Shown here one piece after another: positions 43,019 through 53,900 of a DNA stretch of 64,000 bases. Position numbers and translations under genes: made by a program. The notes beneath the pieces are model-generated. The model was given only the letters and a program-made list of their open reading frames with translations. It made no database searches and was not told where the DNA came from. Position 1 is the first letter of the stretch, and each line of letters starts with the position of its first letter. Source of the stretch: JACKHO01 sp041398745 (GTDB lineage Bacteria; Planctomycetota; Planctomycetia; Planctomycetales; Planctomycetaceae); contig JAWKUB010000006.1 of NCBI GenBank assembly GCA_041398745.1, positions 186,001 to 250,000 on the forward strand, given 5' to 3'.

Positions 43019-44441
43019 AGTCCGATGGATTCTTGTCGTCTTTGTTATCCTGGCAGTGGCTGCGTCACCGTTTCTGGTACGTGGTAACCAGGCGGTCGAG
43101 TCGCTGAAAAAAGTGCATCAGGAGGAAATCGCCAGCCTTTCAGAAAGCGACCGCGCCCGAATTGTCGAACGGAATTTCGAGACTTTTACCAGCCTTCCCG
43201 AGGCAGAGCGGAACGCCTATATCAGCCTCCACACACGCCTCGTGGAAGACAAAAAGAAAACCGGGCACCTTTCCGCCACGCTCGATACGTACTCCAGTTG
43301 GTTAAGAACACTGGAACCGTATCAACGTGAGGAATTAAAGCAGGAATCCGATCCCGGTAAGCGCGTGGAGCTCATCAAAGAGTTCTTGCATGAGCAAAGC
43401 GAAGAAGCCGCCCGCAATGCCGTGGCCAATCAAATGGAAAGTGTGTCAGGGCCACCGCAGGGTGGGGGTCGCGGCGGGTGGCGTACACCGCCATTACCAC
43501 CAGAGGCACTGGCCAGGATCATGGAGGAGATTGAAGCAATTATGTTTCACCGCCTCGACACAGGACAACGCAGTGAACTCGAGCACCTTGAAGGCTTGGC
43601 TCGCTACGTGCGTTTGCTGCATTTCGTGCGAGAAGAAAGCGTAAAGCGTGACGATGGTCGCCTGTTCTCCATGAGAGACGAGACGGAATTACAGAAGGTC
43701 ATCTCGGTCATTGAGGATTCGCGAATTCGTGAATCCCTTGGGGAAGCTGGCACGCCCTTTCAACGGATGCGCTGGCACATTTTGTTGCATTTCAGTCTGA
43801 GAAACGAACTCGAAAAAGAAACGCGGGCCGAACGTCGACTCCCTTCCGCCGACACATTAGAGGCCGATTTCAACGCCCTCCCGAAAGACATGCAGGACAA
43901 GCTACTGTCTCTTTCGTCGGACGACTTCATTGATGAATTGACCCGCCTGAATGAAGAACGGAACGCTCCGGTGACGCGTGAAGACGTCGAAGCTGTGTTC
44001 TCGATCCCGGAAAGTTTTCGAAAACGGTATGCGGAGGCAGCTGGTCAGCGATTTAACCGCGACGGAGGCCCAGGTCGTCCACGACCGGAAGACATCATTC
44101 GCAATGCCGACCGTAACAAGAACGGGAGGATTACGTTTGATGAATTGCCTGAAGAAATGAAGGCTCCGCTTTCCCGTTTCTTTGAAGAGGCCGGAGAAGA
44201 TGGATTGCCGGTCGAAGGGGTCATCGAGCGATTCGACCGACTCCGTTCCAATGGTGGACGGTTTGGTCCACGTGGTGGTGAAGGAGGCCCTCGGGGTGAG
44301 GGTGGTCCTCCATTTGGCCCGCCGCCAGACCGACCGGGATTCAACGGTAACCCAGATGGTTTTCGTGGTCGGCCCGATCGAGGCCCCGGTCCTCCGCCCG
44401 GAGGCGATCAACCACCACCTCCTCCGCCCAATGCGGAGTAA
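43005..44441 (+). CDS. membrane-anchored EF-hand protein
   Basis: 478 residues. An N-terminal signal/anchor (WILVVFVILAVAASPFLV) starts it. Long charged helices follow, including LPEAERNAYISLHTRLVEDKKK, of the type seen in DUF3106-like proteins. An EF-hand loop DRNKNGRITFDEL lies near residue 368 and a possible second pseudo-loop follows. The C-terminus is Gly/Pro-rich (GPPFGPPPDRPGFNGNPDG). It may sense calcium or ionic state for the sigma/anti-sigma pair whose operon it shares (14-bp overlap); that is inference. Confidence 0.8.
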   Translation: MNPSKVRWILVVFVILAVAASPFLVRGNQAVESLKKVHQEEIASLSESDRARIVERNFETFTSLPEAERNAYISLHTRLVEDKKKTGHLSATLDTYSSWLRTLEPYQREELKQESDPGKRVELIKEFLHEQSEEAARNAVANQMESVSGPPQGGGRGGWRTPPLPPEALARIMEEIEAIMFHRLDTGQRSELEHLEGLARYVRLLHFVREESVKRDDGRLFSMRDETELQKVISVIEDSRIRESLGEAGTPFQRMRWHILLHFSLRNELEKETRAERRLPSADTLEADFNALPKDMQDKLLSLSSDDFIDELTRLNEERNAPVTREDVEAVFSIPESFRKRYAEAAGQRFNRDGGPGRPRPEDIIRNADRNKNGRITFDELPEEMKAPLSRFFEEAGEDGLPVEGVIERFDRLRSNGGRFGPRGGEGGPRGEGGPPFGPPPDRPGFNGNPDGFRGRPDRGPGPPPGGDQPPPPPPNAE

Positions 44442-44522
44442 CCATTCGACCGTGACGGTCGGAAACGGTAACTTGCTCTGGACGGCATTTATCTCGCGTT
44501 ACATCAGAATCTGCACGAATTC

Positions 44523-45206
44523 ATGACGAGCCAGCTTCAGGTTGAGGGAATTTGTAAGAACTTCGAAACTCCCGAAGGGCCGCTCGAAATTCTGCGCGGC
44601 GTCGATCTGCAAATGTCTTCGGGCGACACAGCCTCCATTGTCGGGCCGTCAGGATCGGGCAAAAGTACACTTCTGTACATCCTGGGACTGCTCGATCCCC
44701 CCACCAGTGGAGAAATGTTGATTAACGGTGAATCGCCCTGGGGGCTTTCTCCGTCTCAACAGGCTGAGTTTCGGAGTCGCCGTATTGGGTTTGTGTTTCA
44801 GGACCATCACCTGCTGCCTCAATGTAACGTGCTCGAAAACGTGCTGGTGCCGACACTTGCCACCGGCGGAGCCAACGCCGCAGCGACTGAAAGAGCCAAA
44901 TCTTTGCTTGAACGCGTGGGGCTTTCGGAACGGTTGAACCATCGCCCGGCACAACTTTCGGGTGGAGAACGCCAACGCGTGGCTGTTTGCCGAGCCCTCA
45001 TTAACCAGCCAGCTCTGTTGCTGGCCGATGAACCAACCGGAAATCTCGACCAGTCCACCGCTCAAACGGTCGGTACTCTCCTGCTGGAACTGGCCCGGGA
45101 GTCGGAAGCCATTTTGGTGTGCGTCACTCACAGTCTGGAACTCGCCCAGCAATTCTCGCGTGTGCTGGAACTTCGGAACGGCAAACTCGTTGAGTCCGGC
45201 AGTTAG
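44523..45206 (+). CDS. LolD/MacB-type ABC transporter ATP-binding protein
   Basis: 227 residues, the usual length. Walker A VGPSGSGKST, Q-loop FVFQDHHLLPQ, signature LSGGERQRVAVCRAL, Walker B LLLADEPTGNLD, and the H-loop VTHSLEL. It belongs to the LolD/FtsE/MacB group, which works with FtsX-like permeases in lipoprotein release or efflux. No permease gene lies beside it, so the partner is elsewhere. It sits between the EF-hand gene (81-bp gap) and bamA (226-bp gap). Confidence 0.9.
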   Translation: MTSQLQVEGICKNFETPEGPLEILRGVDLQMSSGDTASIVGPSGSGKSTLLYILGLLDPPTSGEMLINGESPWGLSPSQQAEFRSRRIGFVFQDHHLLPQCNVLENVLVPTLATGGANAAATERAKSLLERVGLSERLNHRPAQLSGGERQRVAVCRALINQPALLLADEPTGNLDQSTAQTVGTLLLELARESEAILVCVTHSLELAQQFSRVLELRNGKLVESGS

Positions 45207-45432
45207 CCGCTGGCGGAATTGCGTGCCTCCGGCAGTATTTGGAGAAAAGGGTTTCAAAACAGGATGAGCAGTGACAATTCGTCTTGCCTCGTTTTGAAAA
45301 GTCCATTAATTCTTCCGTCCCTAAGGCGATTTCCGCCATTTCCTATCTCCCTTCCCTCCCGAAATCTTCCTTTCAATCTGAGTTTTTGCGTGAACCACGA
45401 CGGGTAGTGCAAGGCTCAGCAGTGAGCATTCG

Positions 45433-48400
45433 ATGGACCGAGTTGCGCCAATTTTGCGTGGACCAAGCACGCTGCTTGTCTGGTGCTGCGTCGTAATTGG
45501 TGCGTCGGCCTGCGCTCAGGAAGGTGCTTCAGGGAACGGGTTTGCAGAATATCTTAAGCAGCGCGAGCAATCACCACCCGTTGCGCGGCCGCAGCCGATC
45601 GCCTCACCAGCCGATCGCCAAATTCAGCGTGCGTTTAACACTCCGGCACCAGGATCATTCGCCAGTCCCAACGAACGCAGCATTCTGCCCGTTGAATATT
45701 CTGCCGACGAACTTCTGAACGACCCTCTCGCCGACGTCATCATCGAAGGGAACGACACCATTCTGTCGTCGTCGATTCTCAGTCACATTAAAACGCGTGC
45801 CGGCCGCCCTCCTTCACCTCGACAAATTCAGGAAGACGTAGCTGAACTCGTTCGACTTCGCTGGTTCCTGAATGTACGCCCAATTTATCGTCAGACCGAA
45901 GCCGGTCCCATACTTGTCTTTCAGGTCACGGAACGACCCATTGTGCGGTCGGTTCAGTTTATTGGAAACAAGAAAATCAAAACGGCTGAGTTGCAGGCCA
46001 ACGTCGGCTTGCGACAGGGTAGTGGGTTCGATGTTTCAGCCAACCGCGAGTCGGTTTATCGCATCCAGTCGCTGTACCAGGACAAGGGCTATCGGTTCGC
46101 CAAGGTCACGCTCCAGAAAGGTGGCGATCCACAGGACCGCGACGTCGTCTTCCAAATTGAAGAAGGCCCCAAGGTTCGTCTTCTCAAACCCCGTTTCGAA
46201 GGAAACGAGTTTGTCACAGGCGCAATCCTCAGCACGAAGCTCGCGTCAAAGTCGGCCATCCTGGGATTTATTGGAGGCACCTACGACCCCGAACTCATCC
46301 AGAACGACGTCTTGACACTGAGGCAGTACTACACAAATCTCGGATTCTTCGAAGTCGAAGTCGAAGCTAAGGAGTCCTTTTCAAAGGACAATGGGCATGT
46401 CACCGTCACTTATCAAATCAGTGAAGGTCCGAGATATCGTGTCGGCAAAATTGAGACCATCGGGAATGTGGTCATTGGCACAGGCCAGTTGCTGAGCGAT
46501 CCTAAACTCGACGAAGGACATTACTTCAACGCTCGTTTCCTGAGGGAAGACGTCAGCTCCATGAAGGAACAGTACGACGAACTTGGTCGTATTTTCGCCA
46601 AGGTCGAGCCAGTTCCTCAATTCCGTGCTGACGAACCCGGTTGGGTTGATTTGACCTATATGGTCGACGAAGACATCCCACGACTCATTGGTGACATCAA
46701 CGTGCACATTCGGGGTGATTATCCCCACACGCAGGAAGAAGTCGTACTCCAGCAAATGCATCGGTTTATCAAGCCAGGGCAGTTGGCAAACGGCACGAAC
46801 CTTCGAATGGCCCAGCAACGTGTGATGGGCAGCCAACTGTGGGAACGCTCGGAACCACCAACATTCGACATCAAGCCCGTCGATGGACTCGACTATCTCC
46901 CCCCGATGGTCACTCGCGGTCAGGACGGCCGATTCCATTTGCGTGACAACCTTGTCGAAACGGCAGCAACGGAAACCTTGCCTGTCACCACCGGATTCGG
47001 ACACAGCCTTTCTCCCGTTGGCCGGGCGACTCCCGTTTCAACGACCGTTGAGCGCCCCAGCCCTCGCGCTGAGCCCGACAGAATTCCCCGCCCTGCCCCG
47101 CTGGAGTCGGGTCTCGAGCCAACTCCCGCGAAATATCCAGTCGGCGAACCGATGACCATGTCGTCGCGTTACATCATCGACCCCGAAGCGGTCATCAACG
47201 CTCCTGAAGAGTCGTTTGTATTTCGTAGTCAGTCACCTGACGGAATGCCGACCTATCGCGGACAGAGTGTTGGTCGTAACGGACTTCCCGTTCCGCAGGA
47301 CTACATGCAAACCGACTCTCCACAGGGAGATCCCTTTGGTGATGCCATTCGTAACCCGGCGACGCCGGGTTTTGTTGATGTGAATGTGGATGTAACCGAA
47401 GGCCGCACCGGACGACTGATGTTCGGCGTCGGCGTGAACAGCAACGCCGGTGTTGTCGGTTCCATTGTTCTTCAGGAAGACAACTTCAACCTCTGGCGTC
47501 CACCCACGAGTTGGGCAGACATTGTCAATGGCACAGCCTGGCGCGGCGGTGGTCAAAGCTTCCGTCTGGAAGCTGTTCCTGGCTATCAGGTCAGCCGCTA
47601 CACCGTGAGCTGGCAAGATCCCTACTTCCTGCGAAGCGATTTCAGCCTCGGACTCAGCGGATTCTACTACAATCGATTCTTCACCGACTGGACGGAAGAT
47701 CGACTCGGCGGACGCGTTAGCGTGGGCCGTATTCTTAATCAGTACTGGTCCGCTGGTGTGGCCCTGCGATTGGAGGACGTCGACCTACACGGAATTCGTA
47801 ACGAAGCATTTGCCCCAGCCTCACTGGTCGCCGCCAAAGGGAACAGTCTCCTGTCGACCATTTCAGCCACGGCAACATACGACACTCGTGACAGTTCATT
47901 CATGCCAACTCGCGGGCACTTCATTGAAGGTTCATTCGAGCAGGCGTTTGGAGAGTATGACTACTCTCGTGCAGAAGTCACCGCCGGACAGTTCTTCACT
48001 CTTTATGAGCGTCCCGACGGATACGGTAAACACATCCTGCAGTTCCGTGGTCAACTTGGTGGAACCAGCAGTAGCACACCAATTTTCGAGAAGTTTTACG
48101 CCGGCGGTTACTCCTCGTTCCGTGGTTTCGCGTATCGCGGCGTATCGCCTCGCCAATTGGACTATGTGTTGGGCGGAAACTGGATGGCTCTGGCAACGGC
48201 GGAATACATGGTTCCCATCACCGCCAGCGACAACGTTCGTGCCGTGGTGTTCACCGACATGGGTACCGTCGAAGAGGACTTCGGATTCAACGACTTCCGC
48301 ATTACCGCAGGTTTTGGTGTGCGACTCATGATTCCTGCCATGGGACCCGCACCACTCGCCTTCGACTTTGCCTGGCCAATCATGAGCCAGAATTTCGACA

Positions 48401-48441
48401 CCGAACGCGTCTTCAGCTTCTACATTGGATTCACCCGGTAG
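45433..48441 (+). CDS. bamA: BamA/TamA-family outer membrane protein with large insert
   Basis: 1002 residues. A signal peptide ends near ASACAQ. POTRA domains occupy about residues 95-480 (FIGNKKIKTAEL, VTYQISEGPRYRVGKIETIGN, RLIGDINVHIRGDYPHTQEEV). In the last POTRA, a Pro/Thr-rich stretch of about 165 residues (about 480-645, e.g. RPSPRAEPDRIPRPAP) separates FDIKPVDG from VDVNVDVTEGRTG. The beta-barrel follows (FGVGVNSNAGVVGS to FSFYIGF), and the C-terminal residues FYIGFTR resemble the usual Phe-ended signal, though with R last. It inserts beta-barrel proteins into the outer membrane; ordinary BamA is about 800 residues. It follows the LolD-type gene. Confidence 0.9.
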   Translation: MDRVAPILRGPSTLLVWCCVVIGASACAQEGASGNGFAEYLKQREQSPPVARPQPIASPADRQIQRAFNTPAPGSFASPNERSILPVEYSADELLNDPLADVIIEGNDTILSSSILSHIKTRAGRPPSPRQIQEDVAELVRLRWFLNVRPIYRQTEAGPILVFQVTERPIVRSVQFIGNKKIKTAELQANVGLRQGSGFDVSANRESVYRIQSLYQDKGYRFAKVTLQKGGDPQDRDVVFQIEEGPKVRLLKPRFEGNEFVTGAILSTKLASKSAILGFIGGTYDPELIQNDVLTLRQYYTNLGFFEVEVEAKESFSKDNGHVTVTYQISEGPRYRVGKIETIGNVVIGTGQLLSDPKLDEGHYFNARFLREDVSSMKEQYDELGRIFAKVEPVPQFRADEPGWVDLTYMVDEDIPRLIGDINVHIRGDYPHTQEEVVLQQMHRFIKPGQLANGTNLRMAQQRVMGSQLWERSEPPTFDIKPVDGLDYLPPMVTRGQDGRFHLRDNLVETAATETLPVTTGFGHSLSPVGRATPVSTTVERPSPRAEPDRIPRPAPLESGLEPTPAKYPVGEPMTMSSRYIIDPEAVINAPEESFVFRSQSPDGMPTYRGQSVGRNGLPVPQDYMQTDSPQGDPFGDAIRNPATPGFVDVNVDVTEGRTGRLMFGVGVNSNAGVVGSIVLQEDNFNLWRPPTSWADIVNGTAWRGGGQSFRLEAVPGYQVSRYTVSWQDPYFLRSDFSLGLSGFYYNRFFTDWTEDRLGGRVSVGRILNQYWSAGVALRLEDVDLHGIRNEAFAPASLVAAKGNSLLSTISATATYDTRDSSFMPTRGHFIEGSFEQAFGEYDYSRAEVTAGQFFTLYERPDGYGKHILQFRGQLGGTSSSTPIFEKFYAGGYSSFRGFAYRGVSPRQLDYVLGGNWMALATAEYMVPITASDNVRAVVFTDMGTVEEDFGFNDFRITAGFGVRLMIPAMGPAPLAFDFAWPIMSQNFDTERVFSFYIGFTR

Positions 48442-48459
48442 GCCATGTCGTCTAATTTG

Positions 48460-48600
48460 TAGGGTGTGTGGAGTAGGTCGCCACATGATGGTGGGTTACG
48501 TTCGCATGTTAGAAATTGCAAAAGACACGGCCTGATTTCAGTATTGGACGACCTGCGTAACGCACCAACAACCTTTGAGGCGGACTTCACCCACCCTACG
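48460..48600. repeat. nested inverted repeat (TAGGGTG/CACCCTA type)
   Basis: Outer arms TAGGGTG (48460-48466) and CACCCTA (48592-48598) enclose inner arms GTGGGTTACG and CGTAACGCAC, around 48491-48565. TAGGGTGGGT-type elements with GGTTACG occur as dispersed repeats in several bacterial phyla. Spurious ORFs run across it on both strands. It lies between bamA and the next gene. Confidence 0.65.
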
Positions 48601-48641
48601 AAATCGTCCGGGGTAGACAACGACCCTGGCGGAGTATTGTC

Positions 48642-49235
48642 ATGTTGCCCGAATCCACCTCTTCTCCGCAGCGACCCCCATCACCCACCCCGGTTGATCA
48701 ACCACCCTCTCCTCCACAAGATGACTGGTGGAATGGCAGCCCCGATCAACAGTTAGCCTACGTATTTGGCTTGGCCATTTCGGGGCTCATTGTGGTGGCG
48801 TTCATTGCCAACGGAGCCGGTGCGGGCTCGCAACACCATCATGTTGTGCAATACATCCTGGCAGGTTTGTTCATCACGGGTGCCGGCGTCCTCGGACTCC
48901 TCGGGATGAATGCCGCCTGTGGCTGCTGTGGTATCGACGCTGATGCAACGCTTGATGACCCTCAAGCGGAACAATCTGGCGTTCCACGTCAAAGGCAGCG
49001 ACCCGCATCAGTTCCCGTCCAGCCCGCTCCGAGCGTGACCATCCCGCATCCCGCGCATTCAACCCCGTTCCCAGCCGCACCAGCGGTCCCCAGCCGTCCC
49101 GCTCCCTCATCGCCTCTCGCTTCAGGGCACGATTCTGAAACCAATGCTGATCAGCATTCAGGCGAACAGAAGCCTCACTTCCCACAAAGTGACGACTTCC
49201 TCTCCCGCCGCCGTCGCCGCGCCCGACGCGCGTAG
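48642..49235 (+). CDS. two-helix membrane protein with Pro/Ala-rich tail
   Basis: 197 residues from ATG 48642 (GGCGGAG upstream). The N-terminus is Pro-rich, followed by two membrane helices (AYVFGLAISGLIVVAFIANGA and VVQYILAGLFITGAGVLGLLG). A short Cys cluster AACGCCG comes just after, then a Pro/Ser/Ala-rich tail ending in an Arg-rich C-terminus (SRRRRRARRA). Family not recognised. It is monocistronic, downstream of the repeat at 48460. Confidence 0.65.
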   Translation: MLPESTSSPQRPPSPTPVDQPPSPPQDDWWNGSPDQQLAYVFGLAISGLIVVAFIANGAGAGSQHHHVVQYILAGLFITGAGVLGLLGMNAACGCCGIDADATLDDPQAEQSGVPRQRQRPASVPVQPAPSVTIPHPAHSTPFPAAPAVPSRPAPSSPLASGHDSETNADQHSGEQKPHFPQSDDFLSRRRRRARRA

Positions 49236-49362
49236 TTGAAATCCGGCTGAACTGCACCCGGCCTGAGGACGGCAATACACCCATCAGCATTGACGGATGG
49301 GTGCGAGTGCAGAACAATCGCAGCGTTGCTGTTCGTGTTTTTGAAGAAGTTGGATGTGCCTC

Positions 49363-50712
49363 ATGAAACTTACGCGCCGTCAGTTTGTTGCCAGTTCACT
49401 TGCCGCTGGAGTTTATGCCGCTGGAAGTGCGGCACCGGTTTGGAGTGAGTCACCGAATGACAAAATGAACGTGGCGTTCATTGGCTGCGGTGGTCGCGGT
49501 GGGGCGAATTTGAAAACAGTTTCGGGAGCGGGTGGCGTCAACGTTGTAACGCTGTGCGATGTGAACGGCAGCAATTTGGCACGTGCTTCGGAGCTGTTTC
49601 CTCAGGCGAAGACCTTTGAAGACTTCCGCGAAGTGTTCGACTACCCGGACGACTTCGACGCCGTCGTGGTCAGTACCTGCGAACACACGCATGCCTATGC
49701 CACCATGCCGGCGCTGCGGGCGGGGAAGCATGTGTACTGCGAGAAGCCTCTGACACACAATGTGGCTGAGTCGCGACTGGTCATGAATACGGCCGCCGAG
49801 AAAAAAGTTGCGACGCAAATGGGAACGCAAATTCACGGCATGCCGAACTATCGACGCGTGGTCGAACTGGTGCGTTCGGGTGCGATTGGCAAAATCACGG
49901 AAGCCCACGTCTGGGTCTCTCGCGCGTGGGGATTGCAGTCGGCCGAAGCGGCGAAGCGAAACGGAGACATTGTGCATGTCACCGACCGACCCGCCCAGGG
50001 AGAACCCATTCCCAACGGACTCAACTGGGACTTGTGGCTGGGACCAGCCAAAGAGAGACCATTTCACTCGGTGTATTTCCCTGGGCCGAAGTGGTACCGC
50101 TGGTGGGAATTCGGCAATGGCACCATGTCAGACCTCGGCAGCCACTGGAACGACCTCCCATTCTGGGCTCTCGAACTCGACGCGCCACTCGCCATCACAC
50201 CGATTGGTGATCAGCAACCGCACGAAGAAATTGCTCCGGCAACCATGACTGCTGAGTATGAATACGGAAAGCGTGGCGACGCCGATCACCTCGGCGCGCT
50301 CAAGCTCACCTGGTACCAGGGTGAAGACAAACCCGACTTGTGGAAGAACAAAGAGATTCCGCAGTGGGGTAACGGCGTGTTGTTCGTCGGTGACAAAGGC
50401 ATGATTCTCTCCGACTACGGCAAGCACATGCTGCTGCCCGAAGAGAGGTTCAAAGACTTCGAGCGTCCCCCACAAACCATTCCCAATTCGCCGGGGCAAC
50501 ATGAGGAGTGGCTCATTGCCTGTCGTACGGGTGCCCCGACTGGAAGCCCCTTCAGTTACGCAGGACTGCTTACCGAAGCAAATCACCTCGGCAACGTGGC
50601 GTTCCGCGCGGGACAGCGAATTGAATGGAATCATGCCGACATGAAAATTCCGAACTGCCCCGACGCTGAACGATTCCTCGCGCGTGAACCACGCAAAAGC
50701 TGGTCGCTTTAG
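49363..50712 (+). CDS. Gfo/Idh/MocA-family oxidoreductase, TAT-exported
   Basis: 449 residues from ATG 49363 (in-frame start at 49354 also possible). The TAT-type signal TRRQFVASSLAAG leads. The Rossmann motif AFIGCGGRGGANL is near residue 33, CEKPLTHN near residue 125, and the DUF/C-terminal region holds YFPGPKWYRWWEFGNGTMSDLGSHWND. This planctomycete-abundant subfamily is NAD(P)-dependent, often acting on sugars. Export with cofactor pre-bound is inferred from the TAT signal. Confidence 0.92.
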   Translation: MKLTRRQFVASSLAAGVYAAGSAAPVWSESPNDKMNVAFIGCGGRGGANLKTVSGAGGVNVVTLCDVNGSNLARASELFPQAKTFEDFREVFDYPDDFDAVVVSTCEHTHAYATMPALRAGKHVYCEKPLTHNVAESRLVMNTAAEKKVATQMGTQIHGMPNYRRVVELVRSGAIGKITEAHVWVSRAWGLQSAEAAKRNGDIVHVTDRPAQGEPIPNGLNWDLWLGPAKERPFHSVYFPGPKWYRWWEFGNGTMSDLGSHWNDLPFWALELDAPLAITPIGDQQPHEEIAPATMTAEYEYGKRGDADHLGALKLTWYQGEDKPDLWKNKEIPQWGNGVLFVGDKGMILSDYGKHMLLPEERFKDFERPPQTIPNSPGQHEEWLIACRTGAPTGSPFSYAGLLTEANHLGNVAFRAGQRIEWNHADMKIPNCPDAERFLAREPRKSWSL

Positions 50713-50920
50713 GTGTCGTGCGATGAACCTCCCTTTGTAAGCGACTCATCCATTGGGAATTGGCTGAGAAGATTGGGCGTTGCTGCGCCGACTTTTCCAA
50801 CCAAAACGCAGTGCCCATAGACATTTAGTCAATTGTTTTGCACAATCGTGGGTCAGTTCGATCAACTGATTTGCGCGGCAGTCATTCTCGGCCATGTCGC
50901 TGCATTGTGGAGACAACGAC

Positions 50921-53900
50921 ATGAGTGCTCAATATCGACTGCTGGCTACTTCTCTCATGGCATTGTTCGGAATGTGCGGCGGACTTGCTGTTGCAGAGGA
51001 ACCGGCGTCCTGTGATTTCACCGTGGTGGTGGCCAAACACGTCTTGCTGCTCGAAGGGCGGGAAATTGTGACGTGGGATGACATCGAACAGAAAATTCGA
51101 TCTTACCCCAATGGCCCTAAGAACACCGTCCACTTCTATTTCACTTCAGCGGCCCGTTCGACCGGCAAGGCTGAAGAGATAAAGCAGCAGATTTGGAAGC
51201 TGTCGAAAGAACGAATTCTCTACGGTCACAGCGAGGGAAGTTTGTGGCCTCGTTCTGATGTGGGTTACGACAGAATTGAGAAGCCCGATGACCTCAGACG
51301 CAACGAGGAACATCGTATTGGCGGGACGGTGTTGAATCGCGACGAGCAGCCCGTGGAAGGTGCCGAAGTCATCGTAATTGGCCCGGTCGATCCTTCGATT
51401 GACTACCGCTCGTATCATATCGCCCTGGTCGAGGGGCATGTCCGAAATCGACTCGAACACGACTGGACTCTTTCTGGCGATGGCGGGGCGTTTTCTGTTT
51501 ATCCCCAACCCGATAAATCGTTCTATGTGCTCGCGCTGCACCGCGAACACGGCTTTGCCTTCGTGACAGAAGAGCACTTCCAGGAACACCACACCGTTCG
51601 CTTGTTGCCCTGGGCGTCTCTGAAAACGAAATTCACCGACGAAGAACGTATCACTGATGAAGTCAACCTTACACTGACCATCCCGGAAGATCAGGGACGC
51701 CCGGAAGTCGTGTTTGACCAGTACTGGAGCGATTTGGTGACGGCCGCAACTCGGCGCAATCAGGAGGAGCCCATCCCAGGAATTCTGCATGTCCCACCGC
51801 TCCGAAAAATTGTGGTCTCGCGCAGTATCAAAATGGAGGAAGGCGGCTCAATTGGCATCCCGCAAGACTCAGCGGAGCTGTTTCCCGGTGAACTACGCGA
51901 ACTGGAGTTGGGGCCACTGAATGAAGAAGAGCAACAGCGTGTGAATTTGATGAAGGCGTTCATTAATCAGCGTCGCCGACCGCTCAAGCTCCTGAAACCT
52001 GTTGAGGTCAAGAAAGAACAGAAAGCAGGCGGACAGGAAAAGAAAGAAGCGGAGCCGGACGACGCCTCAACCTGCGATGACACCAACGAAGCAATCGCAG
52101 AGGACTCTCAAACAGCAACAACGCTCGAAATTCGCGTGGTCGACATGGAGGGGAACATTGTTAAGAACGCCAACGTTGAAGTCCGTAACCGGACAGAAGT
52201 ATCTAAAGAGAATTTGAAACGCGGGAGCTTTATGAAAAAGCAGACGTATGGAACCTTCTTCCAGACTGATGAAGAAGGCGTGCTGCAATTCGTGTTCGAC
52301 GAAGCTCTGGAGCGACTTACTTTCAGCGTGATTACTCCCGGATTTGGCCCCTACTGGGCCCAATGGGATGCCTTTCCCCCCAGCGAATTCACGGCAGTCC
52401 TTGAACCAGCATGGACCGTGGGCGGAGTTGTGGTTGACGAAGCGGGCACGCCTGTGGCGAATGCGACCGTGCATCCCTCGATTGAATATCGCAAACGTCC
52501 GGGAAATGACTTTCAGCTTGGAATGGGACGAAGTGTCAAAACCGACGAAAACGGCGTGTGGAAATTTGAGAGCGTTCCGAATTCCAAACAGTCAGTGAAC
52601 GTCACGATCAGCCACCAGGACTTCGCTCCGCAGCGCTTGTCGCTCGCAGGTGGGACATTTGCCGTAAGAGAGTCGATGGAGCCGCAGCAGCAAATCGTCA
52701 TGAGCAAGGGACTCATCTTAAAAGGGACGGTCACGGAAGCAGGAACAGGTAAGCCAGTTGCCGGAGCCGTCGTGCTTACCGAGTTCAGTAACCAGGAGCG
52801 CAAAGCGACAACGAACGACGAAGGGCAGTATGAACTTATCGGTTGTCAAACAGGCCGAGCACGGCTTGTGGTGCATGCGAACGGGAAGGCCCTGACTTTT
52901 CGAGATCTCCAAATCGAAGAGCAGCCCACCCCGGAGAACTTTGAACTTCAGCCGGGTGGGCATGTCCGCATTCGCGTGGTCGACCCTGAGGGAAATCCTC
53001 TACCGAAAACTCGAATCTTCTTTCAGAGTTTGGGGACAGAACGCATCCGCTACTTCGAATTTGATCATGTCGACCAGTATGCCAATGATGAAGGCATCTG
53101 GGAGTGGAACGAGGCTCCTGTCGAGGGATTCGAAGCTGACGTCTGCCCCCCGGGGAAAATGCAGCTTCCACACGTGCCATTTCAGCCGCGTGATGAGGAG
53201 TATGTCGTGACGTCGCTGCCCGATTTAATTTTGGAGGGAACCGTCACAGACAAGGCGACCGGGAAGCCCATTCCCGAATTCCGTGTCATTCCCGGTGTGG
53301 TATACAACGGTGGACAAGTGAGCATCGACCGCCGTGGCGCGGTTTCAGCACGCGACGGGAAATTCAGCGTTCGGCCAAGCCGCGCGTACGACGGACACCT
53401 TGTACGCATTGAAGCGGACGGTTATCAGGCAAAACTGTCAGAGCAGGTTGCAAGTAATGCGGGCGCGGTGACGCTTGACATTCAGCTGGAAGAGGCAATT
53501 GATGTCTTCGCCAAAATCCTCACACCCAATGGATTGCCAGCTGAGGGAGCCAAGGCAGCGCTAGGTATTAATGGCTCACACATTTCCTTGCAGAACGGCC
53601 AAATCGAGGAATCGAATTCCAGTTCCCAAAGAACGGTCGCAGATGAAGACGGACGCATTCGATTTCCTGCACCAGGGGAAGAGTACATCCTCGCGGTTAC
53701 ACACAAGGAGGGTTATGTCTTCCTGCGTTCAGAGGACATGCAGACTCCCAAAATCATTGTGCTCAAGGCATGGTCTCCGCTGGAGGGAACTTATCGAATT
53801 GGAGACAAACCGGTTGGTGGCGTTCTCGTATGTTTGGACGTGCCGAGTATTCTCAACAATATTCGTGGTGGCCCTTCAATTTACGCGTCATATCAGACCA

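Noticed and set aside
48420..48620. Opposed short ORFs in the repeat after bamA.
   Set aside because: They run across a nested inverted repeat typical of spurious ORFs.
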